Shown: positions 28,300 through 38,283 of the stretch, one piece after another | How the letters are laid out: each line of letters starts with the position of its first letter | How positions within the stretch are numbered: the first letter of the stretch is position 1 | NCBI GenBank assembly: GCA_028278345.1 | Contig: JANQEL010000151.1 | Coordinates: 18,375 to 82,374, forward strand | DNA from: Myxococcota bacterium | Lineage (GTDB): Bacteria; Myxococcota_A; UBA9160; UBA4427 | Length of the DNA: 64,000 nucleotides | Direction: 5' to 3' | Program-made: the position numbers and the translations under genes | Notes under the pieces: generated by a model | The model's database searches: none | What the model was told of the DNA's origin: nothing | Seen by the model: the letters and a program-made list of their open reading frames with translations, nothing else

Positions 28300-31224
28300 A
28301 TGGCCCAAGCAATCGACCACCCCGACTCCGACTCCGAAGGCGATTCTGACGAACCCACCGCCCCGGATTCGCCTTTCAACGAATTCGGCATCAACGCGGG
28401 CTTCGTCGAAGAAATCCATCGCGATTATCAGGTCGATCCTGCGACGGTGGACGAGAGCTTCCGAGATGCCTTCTCTGGTGAGGGCGCGCCCGCGAGGCCG
28501 CAACCCGCGCCCGCGCAACCCGCAGCAACGAGCGGCATCGGAGCAACGCCAACTCCCGAGGCTCGACCGGCCCCCGCCCCCGCCCCCGCCCCCGCGCCCA
28601 CGCCCATGGCGCCGACGTTGGAACAGGACGTCCGCCTCATGGTCGACGACAAGAACGCGCGGGTGCTTCGCCTGATCCACTCCTACCGCGCGCGCGGTCA
28701 TCGTGTCGCCCACAGCGATCCGCTCTCGGTCCAGACGAAGTACTTCCCCGAACTCGATCCCGCGCACTATGGCTTCGGCAGCCAGGATCTCGACGAACAC
28801 TTCACCGCGGGCGATCTCCCCGGTGGTTCCGTGCAGACCCTGCGCGACATCCTCGCGCGTCTGCGTAACACCTACTGCGGTTCGATCGGCGTCGAGTACA
28901 CCCACGTGCAGGACCCCGGTCGCAAGCTCTGGCTGCAGCAGCAGATGGAACGCGACGAGAACCGCCCGCGTGTCGAAGCGGGGCAGCTCTCACGCATCTA
29001 TCACAAGCTGTGTCAGGCGGAGATGTTCGAGCAGTTCCTCCACACCAAGTTCCTCGGGCAGAAGCGTTTCTCCCTCGAAGGCGGCGAGGTGGTGGTCCCA
29101 CTGCTCGATCACATCATCGAGCGCGCGCCGCATCACGGCATCGTGGAATACGTGATCGGCATGAGCCATCGCGGTCGCTTGAACGTGCTGGCGAACGTCA
29201 TGCGCAAGCCCCTCGATGTGATCTTCTCGGAGTTCCAGGACAGCCCCGACCTCGATCTGCCCTTCGGTTCGGGTGACGTGAAGTACCACAAGGGCTTCTC
29301 GATGGATCTGCGCGTGCAGACAGGTGAGCGTATCCATCTCTCGCTCACCTCGAATCCGAGCCACCTCGAAGCCGTGAACCCCGTCGTCGAAGGTCGCACC
29401 AAGGCGAAGCAGGTGCGCATGCGCGACGTCGAGGGTGAGCGCATCGTGCCGATCATCCTGCACGGCGATGCGGCTTTCGCGGGCCAGGGCATCGTGGCCG
29501 AAACGCTGAACCTCGCCCAGCTCGAAGGCTATTCCACGGGCGGGACGATCCACGTGATCATCAACAACCAGATCGGTTTCACGACGACGCCCGCCGAAGC
29601 GCGCTCGACGCTCTACTGCACCGACGTCGCGAAGATGATCCAGATTCCCATCTTCCACGTGAATGGCGACGATCCCGAGGCGGTGCTCCACTGCGCCGAT
29701 CTCGCGATGTCGTACCGCGAACGCTTCGGCAACGACGTCGTGATCGACGTGATCTGCTACCGCCGCCACGGCCACAACGAAGGCGATGAGCCGGCGTTCA
29801 CCCAGCCGCGCCTCTACGCGAAGATCCGCAACCGCGACTCGGTGCGAAAGCTCTTCAGGGGTGCCCTCGTCGAGCGAGGCGAAGTCAGCGAGGAAGAAGC
29901 GCAGCAGATCGAAGCGGGTGTGCGACACGATCTCGAGAGCGCCCTCGAGATCGCCAACGTGGGTTCGGTCGATCCTGCCGAACCCCACGAGCCGCAGGGG
30001 CCTTGGACGGGGTATTCGCGCACCCGCGTCCAGGACGACGTCGCCACGAGCGTTCCCGTCGAGACCCTGGCACAGATCGCCGAAGGTGTGGGCCGCGTGC
30101 CCGACTACTTCCGCCCGCACGAAAAGCTCTTGAGCCTGCTCCAACATCGTCGCAAGACGATCGCCGAGGGCACGCCGATCGATTGGGCGATGGGCGAAGC
30201 ATTCGCTTTTGGCAGCCTGCTACTCGAAGGCACGCCGGTGCGGCTCTCGGGCCAGGACAGTTCGCGGGGCACCTTCAGTCATCGCCACGCGGTCTTCGTC
30301 GATCAGGACAGCGGCGAGGAGTACGTCCCCCTCGATCACATCAGCGGGCAACAGGCGCGCTTCGAGGTGTACGACAGTCTGCTCTCCGAAGCCGCGGTAC
30401 TCGGTTTCGAGTATGGCTACAGCCTGGCCGACCCTGCGACGCTGACGTTGTGGGAAGCGCAGTTCGGTGACTTCGCGAACGGCGCGCAGGTGATCATCGA
30501 TCAGTTCATCGGCTCGGCCCACGTGAAGTGGGGGCGCATGAGCGGGCTCGTGATGCTGCTCCCGCACGGTTACGAGGGGCAGGGGCCCGAGCATTCGAGT
30601 GCGCGCATCGAACGCTATCTGCAGATTTGCGCCGAGGATTCGATCCAGGTGGTGAACTGCACGACGCCGGCGCAGTACTTCCACGTGTTGCGGCGCCAGA
30701 TGCGCCGCGGCTACCGCGCGCCGCTCGTGATCTTCACGCCCAAGAGCCTGCTGCGGCTTCCCGCAGCGACTTCGAAGATCGAGGATTTCACCGACAAGGG
30801 CTTCGAACAGGTGATCGACGATACTCCTGCGCACGCTGTGGCAGAAGGTGTGGAACGCGTCCTGCTCTGCAGTGGCAAGGTCTACTACGACCTGATGACC
30901 GAACGACAGAAACGCTGGGAAGGCGCGCCCGACAAGGTCGCCATCCTGCGCGTCGAGCAGCTCTATCCGTGGCCAGAAGAGCGCCTGCAGGCGCTGCTCC
31001 GGCAGTACTCGAACGCCGAGCGCGTCACCTGGGTGCAGGAGGAGCCGGCCAATATGGGCGCCTGGACCTTCGTCCGCGAACGCATCCAGGGTCTGCTCTC
31101 GGCGAAGGCCAAGCTCGCCTATGCGGGACGTCAGGATTCGGCGAGCACGGCGGTGGGCTCGACTCGCCTGCATTTGAAAGAGCAGGCCGCGTTGGTCGAG
31201 TCGGCGTTCGAAGGGCTCGACTAG
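28300..31224 (+). CDS. sucA: 2-oxoglutarate dehydrogenase E1 component
   Basis: This 974-residue thiamine-diphosphate enzyme decarboxylates 2-oxoglutarate in the TCA cycle and hands the succinyl group to the E2 subunit. The N-terminal binding helix (SPFNEFGINAGFVEEIHRDY) is followed by a Pro/Ala-rich linker at about residues 65-105, unusually long for an E1. The catalytic part has GMSHRGRLNVL, the ThDP motif from HGDAAFAGQG to NNQIGFTT, and a C-terminal transketolase half (LSGQDSSRGTFSHRHA, EGQGPEHSSARIER). Genes for E2 (sucB) and lpd are not adjacent, unlike in most proteobacteria. Confidence 0.97.
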   Translation: MAQAIDHPDSDSEGDSDEPTAPDSPFNEFGINAGFVEEIHRDYQVDPATVDESFRDAFSGEGAPARPQPAPAQPAATSGIGATPTPEARPAPAPAPAPAPTPMAPTLEQDVRLMVDDKNARVLRLIHSYRARGHRVAHSDPLSVQTKYFPELDPAHYGFGSQDLDEHFTAGDLPGGSVQTLRDILARLRNTYCGSIGVEYTHVQDPGRKLWLQQQMERDENRPRVEAGQLSRIYHKLCQAEMFEQFLHTKFLGQKRFSLEGGEVVVPLLDHIIERAPHHGIVEYVIGMSHRGRLNVLANVMRKPLDVIFSEFQDSPDLDLPFGSGDVKYHKGFSMDLRVQTGERIHLSLTSNPSHLEAVNPVVEGRTKAKQVRMRDVEGERIVPIILHGDAAFAGQGIVAETLNLAQLEGYSTGGTIHVIINNQIGFTTTPAEARSTLYCTDVAKMIQIPIFHVNGDDPEAVLHCADLAMSYRERFGNDVVIDVICYRRHGHNEGDEPAFTQPRLYAKIRNRDSVRKLFRGALVERGEVSEEEAQQIEAGVRHDLESALEIANVGSVDPAEPHEPQGPWTGYSRTRVQDDVATSVPVETLAQIAEGVGRVPDYFRPHEKLLSLLQHRRKTIAEGTPIDWAMGEAFAFGSLLLEGTPVRLSGQDSSRGTFSHRHAVFVDQDSGEEYVPLDHISGQQARFEVYDSLLSEAAVLGFEYGYSLADPATLTLWEAQFGDFANGAQVIIDQFIGSAHVKWGRMSGLVMLLPHGYEGQGPEHSSARIERYLQICAEDSIQVVNCTTPAQYFHVLRRQMRRGYRAPLVIFTPKSLLRLPAATSKIEDFTDKGFEQVIDDTPAHAVAEGVERVLLCSGKVYYDLMTERQKRWEGAPDKVAILRVEQLYPWPEERLQALLRQYSNAERVTWVQEEPANMGAWTFVRERIQGLLSAKAKLAYAGRQDSASTAVGSTRLHLKEQAALVESAFEGLD

Positions 31225-31239
31225 GAGCGAACGAGCGCT

Positions 31240-32556
31240 TCAGTCGCGCGTGTTCGCCCAGCCTTCCTGCCAGAGCGCTTCGATGATCTCGCGCGCACGG
31301 TGCCCCCAGATCGGGTGGTACTCCCGGGCGCGCATGTCGGCGAGGCTTTCGCTGGCTTCCGTGGTGGCGATGACGTCGCAGTCGGCGCGTTCGAGGATCT
31401 CGCGCGTCGTGTTGTAGATCGAGTGTTTCCAGCCTTCCGGGCCGTCGAAGTGGCGCTCGATGTAGCGATCGCGGGGCAGGCTCCCGGCCTGTTCGTTGCT
31501 GCAGGCCACGATGCCCATGCGATTGGCCACGTAGTCGGGTACGTAGGTGATGCCGCGCTCGCGCATGCGTCGCGCATCTCGCCGCTCGTCTTCGAGGGGG
31601 TTGTTGGCGGCGCCGCACACGACGCTGGCTCGAATGCGTTCGACCGTCTTGGCGTCGAAGACGCCCCCCAACGCGTTCGCGCAGAGAATGTCGCAGGGTT
31701 CTTCGAGGATGCGGTTGTCGCCGGGTTGCGCGTGGCGGATCTCGAGGAAGTGCCCGGGAAAACGCTCCGCCAACACCGTGCAGCGATCCTCGTCGATCTC
31801 GCTCGCCACGACGCCATCGACTCCGGCCTCGAAGAGGCGCTCGATCATGAAGGCCCCGACGTTGCCCGCTCCCTGCATGGCGACCTGTTTGCCCGAGAGC
31901 GAACCGAGGCTGCGATGATCGAGGGCGGCCTGCATGGCGCGAACGACCCCGCGCGCCGTCATGGTGGAGGGGTTGCCCGAACCGCCGACGCGCTCCGGGA
32001 TGCAGGTGGCGAAACGCGTGTGGCGATGGATCACCTCCATGTCGTGCGGCGTGGTGCCCGCATCTTCGGCGGTGATGTAGACGCCGCGTAGCGACGTTAC
32101 GAACTCGGCAAACTCCCGGAAGAGCGTGCGACGTTCTTCGCGACTGCGCGGCGGTTCCGGCGGGCAGATGATCGCCTTGCCGCCGCCCCACCAGAGATCG
32201 GCCAGCGCACACTTGCGCCCCATCCCCACCGCGAGGCGCAGGCCGTCGCGCAGGAAGGCCTCGAGGCTCGCATACTGCCAGTGCCGCACCCCGCCCTGGG
32301 CCTGGCCACGTCGGGTGTCGTGGACGAAGGCGCCGAAGAGCGCGCGACTCTCGGGGCCCGCTGCGAGAAACACGGCCTCGTGGTCCGAACGATCGGCGCA
32401 CCCCGTCTCGAGATAGGCGGATAGGTGATCGAAAGTCGGGTCCGACGCACGCGCGCCCCTCCTGTTCCCCCCACCCAGCACCATCGCGCGCGGAACGTTC
32501 CGTGCGAGGAGCGCTTCGACGATGTCGCTCGGTTGCTGGTCGAGAAATCGGGTCAT
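31240..32556 (-). CDS. Leucine dehydrogenase-like Glu/Leu/Phe/Val dehydrogenase
   Basis: This 438-residue NAD-dependent amino acid dehydrogenase has the catalytic Lys and glycine loop in GMGRKCALADLWWGGGKA. EDAGTTPHDMEVI and the Rossmann motif QGAGNVGAFM follow. The PxNNPLED-type sequence CGAANNPLED and the short length of the N-terminal domain fit the leucine/phenylalanine branch rather than glutamate dehydrogenase. It would reversibly deaminate branched-chain amino acids. An extra stretch of about 45 residues around residues 350-395 (QAGSLPRDRYIERHFDG) is not typical of the Bacillus enzymes. It diverges from the PAS kinase gene over a 154-base spacer. Confidence 0.88.
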   Translation of the reverse strand: MTRFLDQQPSDIVEALLARNVPRAMVLGGGNRRGARASDPTFDHLSAYLETGCADRSDHEAVFLAAGPESRALFGAFVHDTRRGQAQGGVRHWQYASLEAFLRDGLRLAVGMGRKCALADLWWGGGKAIICPPEPPRSREERRTLFREFAEFVTSLRGVYITAEDAGTTPHDMEVIHRHTRFATCIPERVGGSGNPSTMTARGVVRAMQAALDHRSLGSLSGKQVAMQGAGNVGAFMIERLFEAGVDGVVASEIDEDRCTVLAERFPGHFLEIRHAQPGDNRILEEPCDILCANALGGVFDAKTVERIRASVVCGAANNPLEDERRDARRMRERGITYVPDYVANRMGIVACSNEQAGSLPRDRYIERHFDGPEGWKHSIYNTTREILERADCDVIATTEASESLADMRAREYHPIWGHRAREIIEALWQEGWANTRD

Positions 32557-32710
32557 GAGGTGGGTCGAGCAAGGCGGGAGGACGTTTTCGATCGGGCTCG
32601 GAGTTCTCGTCGGCGCAGCGAGCGGCGGACTGAAATGTCAGAAGCCCTTTCCGATCTCGTGCGACTTCGTGTGCCGGCATGCAGGATTGCAGGATCGGCT
32701 AGAATTCCCG

Positions 32711-34471
32711 GTGGTGAAGGGCGACCTCGAAGCCTCCGAGCAGCTGGCGCTGGATGTGACGCTTCGCCGGGCCATCGGCCCCGCAACGGCGATGTCGGGG
32801 CTGGCCTACGGCCTGTCGGCCATACTCCACACCTACGCCGGTGGCCCCGATCGTTCCATGGTCGCGCCGGTGGAAGCCTTCTCCTTCGTGGCGCTTCTCT
32901 CCCTGGGCCTGTGGCTGCGCGGGCGCGAAATCGGCGCTCGCCATGCACAGGCGATCGTCGTCACCTGGGCGGCCTTCATCCTGGTCAACAACGCGGTCTT
33001 CCTCTCGGTCCACGACGAGAGCCTGCACCCGGTGATCCTCTACATCCTGGTGCTCGGCGTGGGGCTGGTGCCCGCACTGCCGCTGAAGTTGTACGCCTCG
33101 ATCATCATCGCGACGCTCGGGGTCTTCGGCTTCACCCTCGGCACGGCCGATACGCCCCTTCATCAGCGCTTCGAAGCGGGCCTCACCCTGGTGGCCGCGA
33201 TCTGTTTCGGTGTCGTGATTCGCGCTCTGGCGAAGGAGTACATCGCACAGCACCGCAGGCTGCACGGCGAGGCCCTGCGAAGCGCGGAAGCACGCGATGC
33301 AGTCTTCACGCACTACCGCGAGATCACCGAGATGGCGAACGACCTGATCGCCGAAATCGATGAAGATGGCACCATGCTCTACGGCAACCCCGCTCACGAG
33401 AGAGTTCTCGGCTACACGAACGAGAACCTGATCGGCCGACGCTTCTCCGAGTTCCTGGCACCCGACGACACCGGTCGTGCGCGCGAATTCCTGAAGCGAA
33501 TGCTCGAACGGCCGGTGGGGCCGGCCCGGGTGGGTGTTCGCCACGCGAATGGAGAGGATCGGGTCATCGAGTTGAGTTCGCGCCCCTATCGCGCCGCGAA
33601 CGGCGAACACAGGATCGTCGTGACCTCACACGACGTCACCGAGCGAGCGAACCGCGAAGCCGAGCGCGCCCGCCACAGCGAAGAACTCGAAGACCTGGTC
33701 GCAGAACGAACCGAAGCGCTGCGCCGCTCGATGGCGGAATTGCAGCAGCGCGAGCGCCTCGCCGCAGTGGGGACCCTCGCGGCAGGGGTCGCGCACCAGA
33801 TCAACAATCCCGTCGGCAGTGTTCGGATGAGCGCCGAGTTTGCACTCGGTACACCCGAAGGCAGCGAGGGCGAGACCGAGGTGTTGCGCGAAGCGCTTTC
33901 GACCAACGTGGCCGAGGCCATGCGCTGCGGCGAGATCGTCAAGAATCTCCTGCGCTTTGCGCGCGACGATCGTTCGACCGTCACGAAGGTCGAACTCTCC
34001 TCGCTGGTCGAGCGCGTCGTCTCGCTATGCCAATCCTACGCAGCGAGCCGCGAAGCGGTACTCGACTACGATCTCCAGGATCGCAATGTGGTGGTCGAAG
34101 GGAATTCCGTCGAACTCGAACAGGCCCTGATCAACCTGATTCGCAACGCCATCGAGTCGAGCGACCGCAAGGTCCGCGTGCGTGTTCGTCTCGACCGTGT
34201 CGGTCCCAATGCCGTGGTCGACGTGCGCGACGATGGGGATGGCATGGATGAGCAAGCGACGGACCAGATCTTCGATCCCTTCTTCACCACGCGACTCAGC
34301 GAAGGAGGCACGGGGCTCGGGCTCAGTGTGGCCCACGGCATTGCAACCGCGCACGATGGCACGCTGACGGCGCAGAGCGAGCGAGGAGTGGGAACGCGCT
34401 TACGCCTTTCGCTGCCACTCGCGCTAGAACGCACGACGGGCGCATCGTACGCCGAGTCGCCCCCCGCGTAG
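32711..34471 (+). CDS. PAS-domain sensor histidine kinase with N-terminal membrane domain (orphan)
   Basis: This protein has about 586 residues. The N-terminal 170 form six or so membrane helices (LAYGLSAIL, FSFVALLSLGLWL, AAFILVNNAVFL, LVLGVGLVPALPL). A PAS domain follows (EITEMANDLIAEIDEDGTML to VTSHDVTERA), then a coiled linker, the HisKA helix with phosphoacceptor His in AGVAHQINNP, and the ATPase domain (NLIRNAIESS, DVRDDGDGM, FDPFFTTRL, GTGLGLSV). The start is uncertain: GTG codons at 32711 and 32714 both fit, and no strong ribosome site is seen. The frame remains open back to 32522, inside the divergent gene. No response regulator gene adjoins it. Confidence 0.88.
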   Translation: MVKGDLEASEQLALDVTLRRAIGPATAMSGLAYGLSAILHTYAGGPDRSMVAPVEAFSFVALLSLGLWLRGREIGARHAQAIVVTWAAFILVNNAVFLSVHDESLHPVILYILVLGVGLVPALPLKLYASIIIATLGVFGFTLGTADTPLHQRFEAGLTLVAAICFGVVIRALAKEYIAQHRRLHGEALRSAEARDAVFTHYREITEMANDLIAEIDEDGTMLYGNPAHERVLGYTNENLIGRRFSEFLAPDDTGRAREFLKRMLERPVGPARVGVRHANGEDRVIELSSRPYRAANGEHRIVVTSHDVTERANREAERARHSEELEDLVAERTEALRRSMAELQQRERLAAVGTLAAGVAHQINNPVGSVRMSAEFALGTPEGSEGETEVLREALSTNVAEAMRCGEIVKNLLRFARDDRSTVTKVELSSLVERVVSLCQSYAASREAVLDYDLQDRNVVVEGNSVELEQALINLIRNAIESSDRKVRVRVRLDRVGPNAVVDVRDDGDGMDEQATDQIFDPFFTTRLSEGGTGLGLSVAHGIATAHDGTLTAQSERGVGTRLRLSLPLALERTTGASYAESPPA

Positions 34472-34486
34472 GCCGGGCGCCGGGCG

Positions 34487-35626
34487 CTATTTGTCGCGTT
34501 CTTCTTCCGCGCCTTCGGGCAGGGGGAGCACGGGCAGATCCTGGGGCATGGGGGCAGCGGCCTCGACGGCTTCCTCGTCGAGGCCGAGGCGATTCAGATC
34601 GTCGATCAATTCGCGAAAGCGGCCGATCTCGCGGCGATTCATGCTGAGGACGAGCCGCCGCAATCCAGAGAACTCGTCTCCCTCTTCGGGCAGCGGCTCG
34701 CAGACTTCGATCTCACCCTCGTCGAGGATCGAGACGTACTTCTCGTTCAACGTCGCGAGTTCTTCGACGTTCGGTGCGCGTCGCAGTCGCACCACCGCTC
34801 TTCCATTCACCCAGCGCGTCGAATGGTAGTTCGCGTAGAAGTTCGCGAGTTCGCTCGCCGCCTCTTCGACGTCATCGGTGATGAAGAAGAGCGAGGTGTC
34901 GTGCTCCGAGATCAATCCATCCCTGGCCAGGTGACCGACCACGTAGTCGCGCCACTCGGTCCAGTAGTTGCCCCCGGGTTCGTCGACGAACACGATCGGG
35001 ACCAGGGCGCTCTTGCCCGTCTGGATGAGGGTCAGGGCCTCATGCCCTTCGTCGTGGGTACCGAAGCCGCCGGGAAAGAGTGCGATGCCGTGGCTCTCCT
35101 TCACGAAGGCGACCTTGCGCGTGAAGAAGTAGCGGTAGTTGATAAGCTTCGCGTCCCCCGCGATCGTGGGGTTGGCGCGCTGTTCGAAGGGCAGCTGGAT
35201 GTTGACACCGAACGACGCGTCGCGACCGGCACCGCGCTGGGCCGCGCGCATGATGCCGTCGCCCGCGCCGGTGATGACCATCCATCCTTCTTCGGTCATG
35301 CGGTGCGAGAGTGCGCTCGCGGCCACCGCCGCGGGGTGATCGAGGTCGGTCCGCGCGCTGCCGAATACCGAGAGCTTGCGAATCGCGCGGTAGGGTTCGA
35401 AGACGCGGAAGGTCTGGCGCAGCTCTTTCAGCGCGCTGTTGGCGAGCTTGACGTCGCGCGCCGCCGTGCCGTCCGACACCAGGCGCAAACCCGTCACCAT
35501 GATCTGCCGAACGCACTCGCGATCGGTGTCTTCTCCCGAAGCATCCGCCACGCGCCCGATCAATTCGTCGAGCAACGCGTCGATCTCGGGATCTCCAACC
35601 TTGTAACGACGTCCACCCCGCGGCAT
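34487..35626 (-). CDS. LOG-family protein (TIGR00730-type Rossmann fold), long variant
   Basis: This protein has 379 residues. The Rossmann core has FGSARTDLDHP, VITGAGDGIMRAAQRGA and the signature PGGFGTHDEGHEAL. LOG proteins include phosphoribohydrolases that release cytokinin-type bases from nucleotide monophosphates, and others act on bacterial nucleotide damage. Typical LOGs have about 190 residues. This one adds about 90 residues before the core and about 110 after it (RREIGRFRELIDDLNRL), a form found in many proteobacteria with unknown substrate. I start at the ATG at 35626. The stop is 15 bases from that of the convergent kinase. Confidence 0.87.
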   Translation of the reverse strand: MPRGGRRYKVGDPEIDALLDELIGRVADASGEDTDRECVRQIMVTGLRLVSDGTAARDVKLANSALKELRQTFRVFEPYRAIRKLSVFGSARTDLDHPAAVAASALSHRMTEEGWMVITGAGDGIMRAAQRGAGRDASFGVNIQLPFEQRANPTIAGDAKLINYRYFFTRKVAFVKESHGIALFPGGFGTHDEGHEALTLIQTGKSALVPIVFVDEPGGNYWTEWRDYVVGHLARDGLISEHDTSLFFITDDVEEAASELANFYANYHSTRWVNGRAVVRLRRAPNVEELATLNEKYVSILDEGEIEVCEPLPEEGDEFSGLRRLVLSMNRREIGRFRELIDDLNRLGLDEEAVEAAAPMPQDLPVLPLPEGAEEERDK

Positions 35627-35645
35627 GAGGGCGCAACTGTAGCGA

Positions 35646-36893
35646 TCACGGGCTCGGCGGGGGTAGCGGATCGCTGTCGAACAACTCGAATTGTCCCCGA
35701 CGCGGACGGCGGAAGTGTCGGGTCGTCGGCTCGGGGAGCTCGCCGTCGAGGCCCGACTTGCGGGCGGCCAGTTCGAACATGGCGTGGATCTGCTCCGCGT
35801 AGGCGCCCTCCCCCCGCATGCGCGAATCGAAGCGCGGATCGTTGAGTTCGCCGCTGCGAATCTCGCGCACGCGCGAGAGCACCTTGGCGCGCTTCTCGGG
35901 GAAGTGACGTTCGAGCCAGGCGGGGAAGAGCGATTCGACGGCACCCGGCAGGCGCAGGAGGATGTGGCTCGCCGAACGAGCCCCCGCGTCGGCGGCCGCT
36001 TCGAGGATGGCGGGGATCTCGTGGTCGGTGAGACCGGGAACGACCGGGCCGATCAGCACTGCAACGGGAACCCCAGCTCGCGACAGCGTTTCGATCGCGC
36101 GCAGGCGCTGGGCAGGGTGCGAGGCGCGCGGTTCCATCACGCGATGCAGCGCCGCGTCGAGGGTGGTGACCGAGATGTGCACCGTGGTGGCTTCGGCTCG
36201 CGCGAGTTCGGCGAGCAGATCGACGTCGCGCGTCACCAGCGCGTTCTTCGTGATCATCCCCACCGGGTGCCGGCACTCGGCCAGCACTTCGAGACAACCG
36301 CGCGTGAGCCGCAGCACGCGCTCGACCGGCTGATAGCAATCCGTCACCCCACTCATGCCGATCACTTCGGGCCGGTAGCGCGGCTTCGAGAGTTCGCGCT
36401 CGAGCAGGGCGGGCGCGTCTTCCTTCACCAGGATGCGGGTCTCGAAATCGAGCCCGGGTGACATGCCGAGAAACTCGTGGGAGGGACGTGCGTAGCAATA
36501 GACGCAGCCGTGCTCGCAGCCGCGGTAGGGATTCAGCCCGACATCGAAGCCGACATCCGGGCTGTTGTTGCGCACCAGCACCGAACGCGTGGCGTCGCGC
36601 AGGTATTGGGTGCGGGGAAGTCGGCCGCGCCCGCCGTCATCTCCCTCTTCACCTGCTTCACCTGCAAGGCGTTCGCGCTCGCGCGCTTCGAGATCTTCCA
36701 CGTGGTAGAGGCGCTCGAAGCGTCCGGTCGGGTTCTCGGCTGCGCCCCGCCCGCGCAGGCTTTCCTGCGCGGGGGCGCGCCAGCTGGGGGGCGCGTCGAC
36801 GGGGGTGACGTTCCGTCGGCTCGAAGCGGGGGAGGAGGAAGGAGGCCGGGATTTCACCCTCACGAAAGTAAGACGAAAGTCTCGTGGAGTCAA
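35646..36893 (-). CDS. PA0069-family radical SAM protein
   Basis: This is a radical SAM enzyme of up to 415 residues. The iron-sulfur cluster cysteines are in CEHGCVYC (Cys-x3-Cys-x2-Cys), inside NPYRGCEHGCVYCYARPSHE, the typical start of this family. Downstream blocks include GMSGVTDCYQPVE, GMITKNALVTRD and VHISVTTLD. The family is related to spore photoproduct lyase-like enzymes, but its reaction is unknown. The true start is uncertain. The farthest codon is TTG at 36893, and in-frame GTG codons at 36863 and 36857 are alternatives; recognisable family sequence begins at RGRGAAENPTGRFE. It lies 19 bases upstream of the LOG gene on the same strand. Confidence 0.88.
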   Translation of the reverse strand: MTPRDFRLTFVRVKSRPPSSSPASSRRNVTPVDAPPSWRAPAQESLRGRGAAENPTGRFERLYHVEDLEARERERLAGEAGEEGDDGGRGRLPRTQYLRDATRSVLVRNNSPDVGFDVGLNPYRGCEHGCVYCYARPSHEFLGMSPGLDFETRILVKEDAPALLERELSKPRYRPEVIGMSGVTDCYQPVERVLRLTRGCLEVLAECRHPVGMITKNALVTRDVDLLAELARAEATTVHISVTTLDAALHRVMEPRASHPAQRLRAIETLSRAGVPVAVLIGPVVPGLTDHEIPAILEAAADAGARSASHILLRLPGAVESLFPAWLERHFPEKRAKVLSRVREIRSGELNDPRFDSRMRGEGAYAEQIHAMFELAARKSGLDGELPEPTTRHFRRPRRGQFELFDSDPLPPPSP

Positions 36894-37050
36894 TCGCAGG
36901 GGTCGTTCGCGGGGTTGGGCTTTCTATTTGATTTTCAAGGGGAAACCCTGCATGCACTCGGCTGAACGCGACTTGACCCCGGGCGACCCGACCCGGAGAC
37001 TCCGCCGCCTCAAGCGCGCCGAATCAGCCGGGAATGGAAGAGGAAACCCG

Positions 37051-38283
37051 ATGGATCTCAGTTACAGCAGCGAGGCCGAGGCCTTTCGCGAAACCGTCGC
37101 CAAGTGGCTCGAAGCCAACTGGCCGCTTTCCGAGAGCGAGAAGGAAGGTCTTTCCTTCGAAGAGCAGTGCGCGGTGTTCCGCAAGCGTGCCACCGAGGCG
37201 GGCTATCTCAACCGCAGCATTCCCAGGCAGTACGGCGGCTCCGAACAGGAACCCGACGTGATTACCGCTCAGGTGATCCGCGAGGAGTTCAGCAAGAAGT
37301 GGGCACCGATGGAGGTGCGCGGCATCGGCACGATGATGCTCGTTCCGACTCTCCTCGAACGGGGCGAGCAGTGGATGAAGGACAAGTTCGTCGAAAAGAC
37401 CGTGAACGGCGAGATCACCTGGTGCCAGGGCTACAGCGAACCGGGTTCGGGTAGCGACCTCGCGTCGCTCAAGACGCGGGGTGAACTCGTCGACGGCGAA
37501 TGGGTGATCAACGGCCAGAAGATCTGGACCACCAACGCGGTCGAGGCCGACTACATGTTCATCCTCGTGCGCACCGAGCCCGACGCGCCGAAACACGCGG
37601 GCATTTCGTATCTCTTGATCGACATGAAGCAGCCGGGCATCGAGGTGCGCCCGCTCAAACAGATGACGGGAACGGCGGAGTTCAACGAGGTCTTCTTCAC
37701 CGACGCGAAGACCCCCGAAGACTGGATCGTGGGCAAGCGTGGCGAGGGCTGGTTGGTTTCGCGCACGACCCTCAAGCACGAACGCAACTCGATCGGCGCG
37801 ACCGAACAGACCGACATGCTCTTCAATCGTCTGGTGAAGCTCGCGAAGGAGACGAAGCTCGACGGCAAGCCCGCCATCGAGAACGCCGACATTCGCGATC
37901 GCCTCGGGCAGCTCGAGGGCTACATCCTCGCGCACAAGTACTCGGGCTTTCGTCAGCTCACTGCAGACATGAAGGGGGAAGACCCGGGCATCATCCGCCT
38001 GATGACCAAGCTCAGTTCGACCGAGATCGGTCACAAGGTGGCGAAGATCGCATTGGACCTGCTCGGCGACGACGGGATGTTCTCCGCGGGCAACCATCGC
38101 ATGGGAGGCGGCCTTACGGGCAGCCAGCCCTGGATCGGCCACTACATGATGTCGTTGGGCATCGCGATCGCAGGCGGCACCGCGAACATCCAACGCAACG
38201 TCATCGCAGAGCGGGGCCTCGGGCTTCCGCGTGATGCCGCCGCCGATCAGAGCAAGGGCGCCAGCGCCGGAGGCAAGGCCTGA
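37051..38283 (+). CDS. Acyl-CoA dehydrogenase, subunit 1 of a coupled pair
   Basis: This 410-residue FAD enzyme shows the usual order: N-terminal helical domain, the FAD loop WCQGYSEPGSGSDLASLKT, the beta domain (INGQKIWTTNA) and C-terminal helices ending IQRNVIAERGLGLPRD. The position before GT in the C-terminal signature, where medium-chain type enzymes have the catalytic Glu, is Gly here (IAGGTANIQRN). Catalysis therefore depends on another residue, as in heterotetrameric FadE enzymes of steroid and side-chain degradation. GAGGAAA precedes the ATG at 37051. Its TGA overlaps the ATG of the next gene by one base, which supports a two-subunit complex. Confidence 0.92.
   Translation: MDLSYSSEAEAFRETVAKWLEANWPLSESEKEGLSFEEQCAVFRKRATEAGYLNRSIPRQYGGSEQEPDVITAQVIREEFSKKWAPMEVRGIGTMMLVPTLLERGEQWMKDKFVEKTVNGEITWCQGYSEPGSGSDLASLKTRGELVDGEWVINGQKIWTTNAVEADYMFILVRTEPDAPKHAGISYLLIDMKQPGIEVRPLKQMTGTAEFNEVFFTDAKTPEDWIVGKRGEGWLVSRTTLKHERNSIGATEQTDMLFNRLVKLAKETKLDGKPAIENADIRDRLGQLEGYILAHKYSGFRQLTADMKGEDPGIIRLMTKLSSTEIGHKVAKIALDLLGDDGMFSAGNHRMGGGLTGSQPWIGHYMMSLGIAIAGGTANIQRNVIAERGLGLPRDAAADQSKGASAGGKA

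Noticed and set aside
28565..28612. Tandem GCCCCC-like units as a possible regulatory or mobile repeat
   Set aside because: They lie in frame inside sucA and encode a Pro/Ala linker, so a coding explanation is enough.
31025..32680. A minus-strand open frame covering the end of sucA and the leucine dehydrogenase gene in another frame
   Set aside because: Both overlapped genes have complete family motifs; this frame is compositional shadow.
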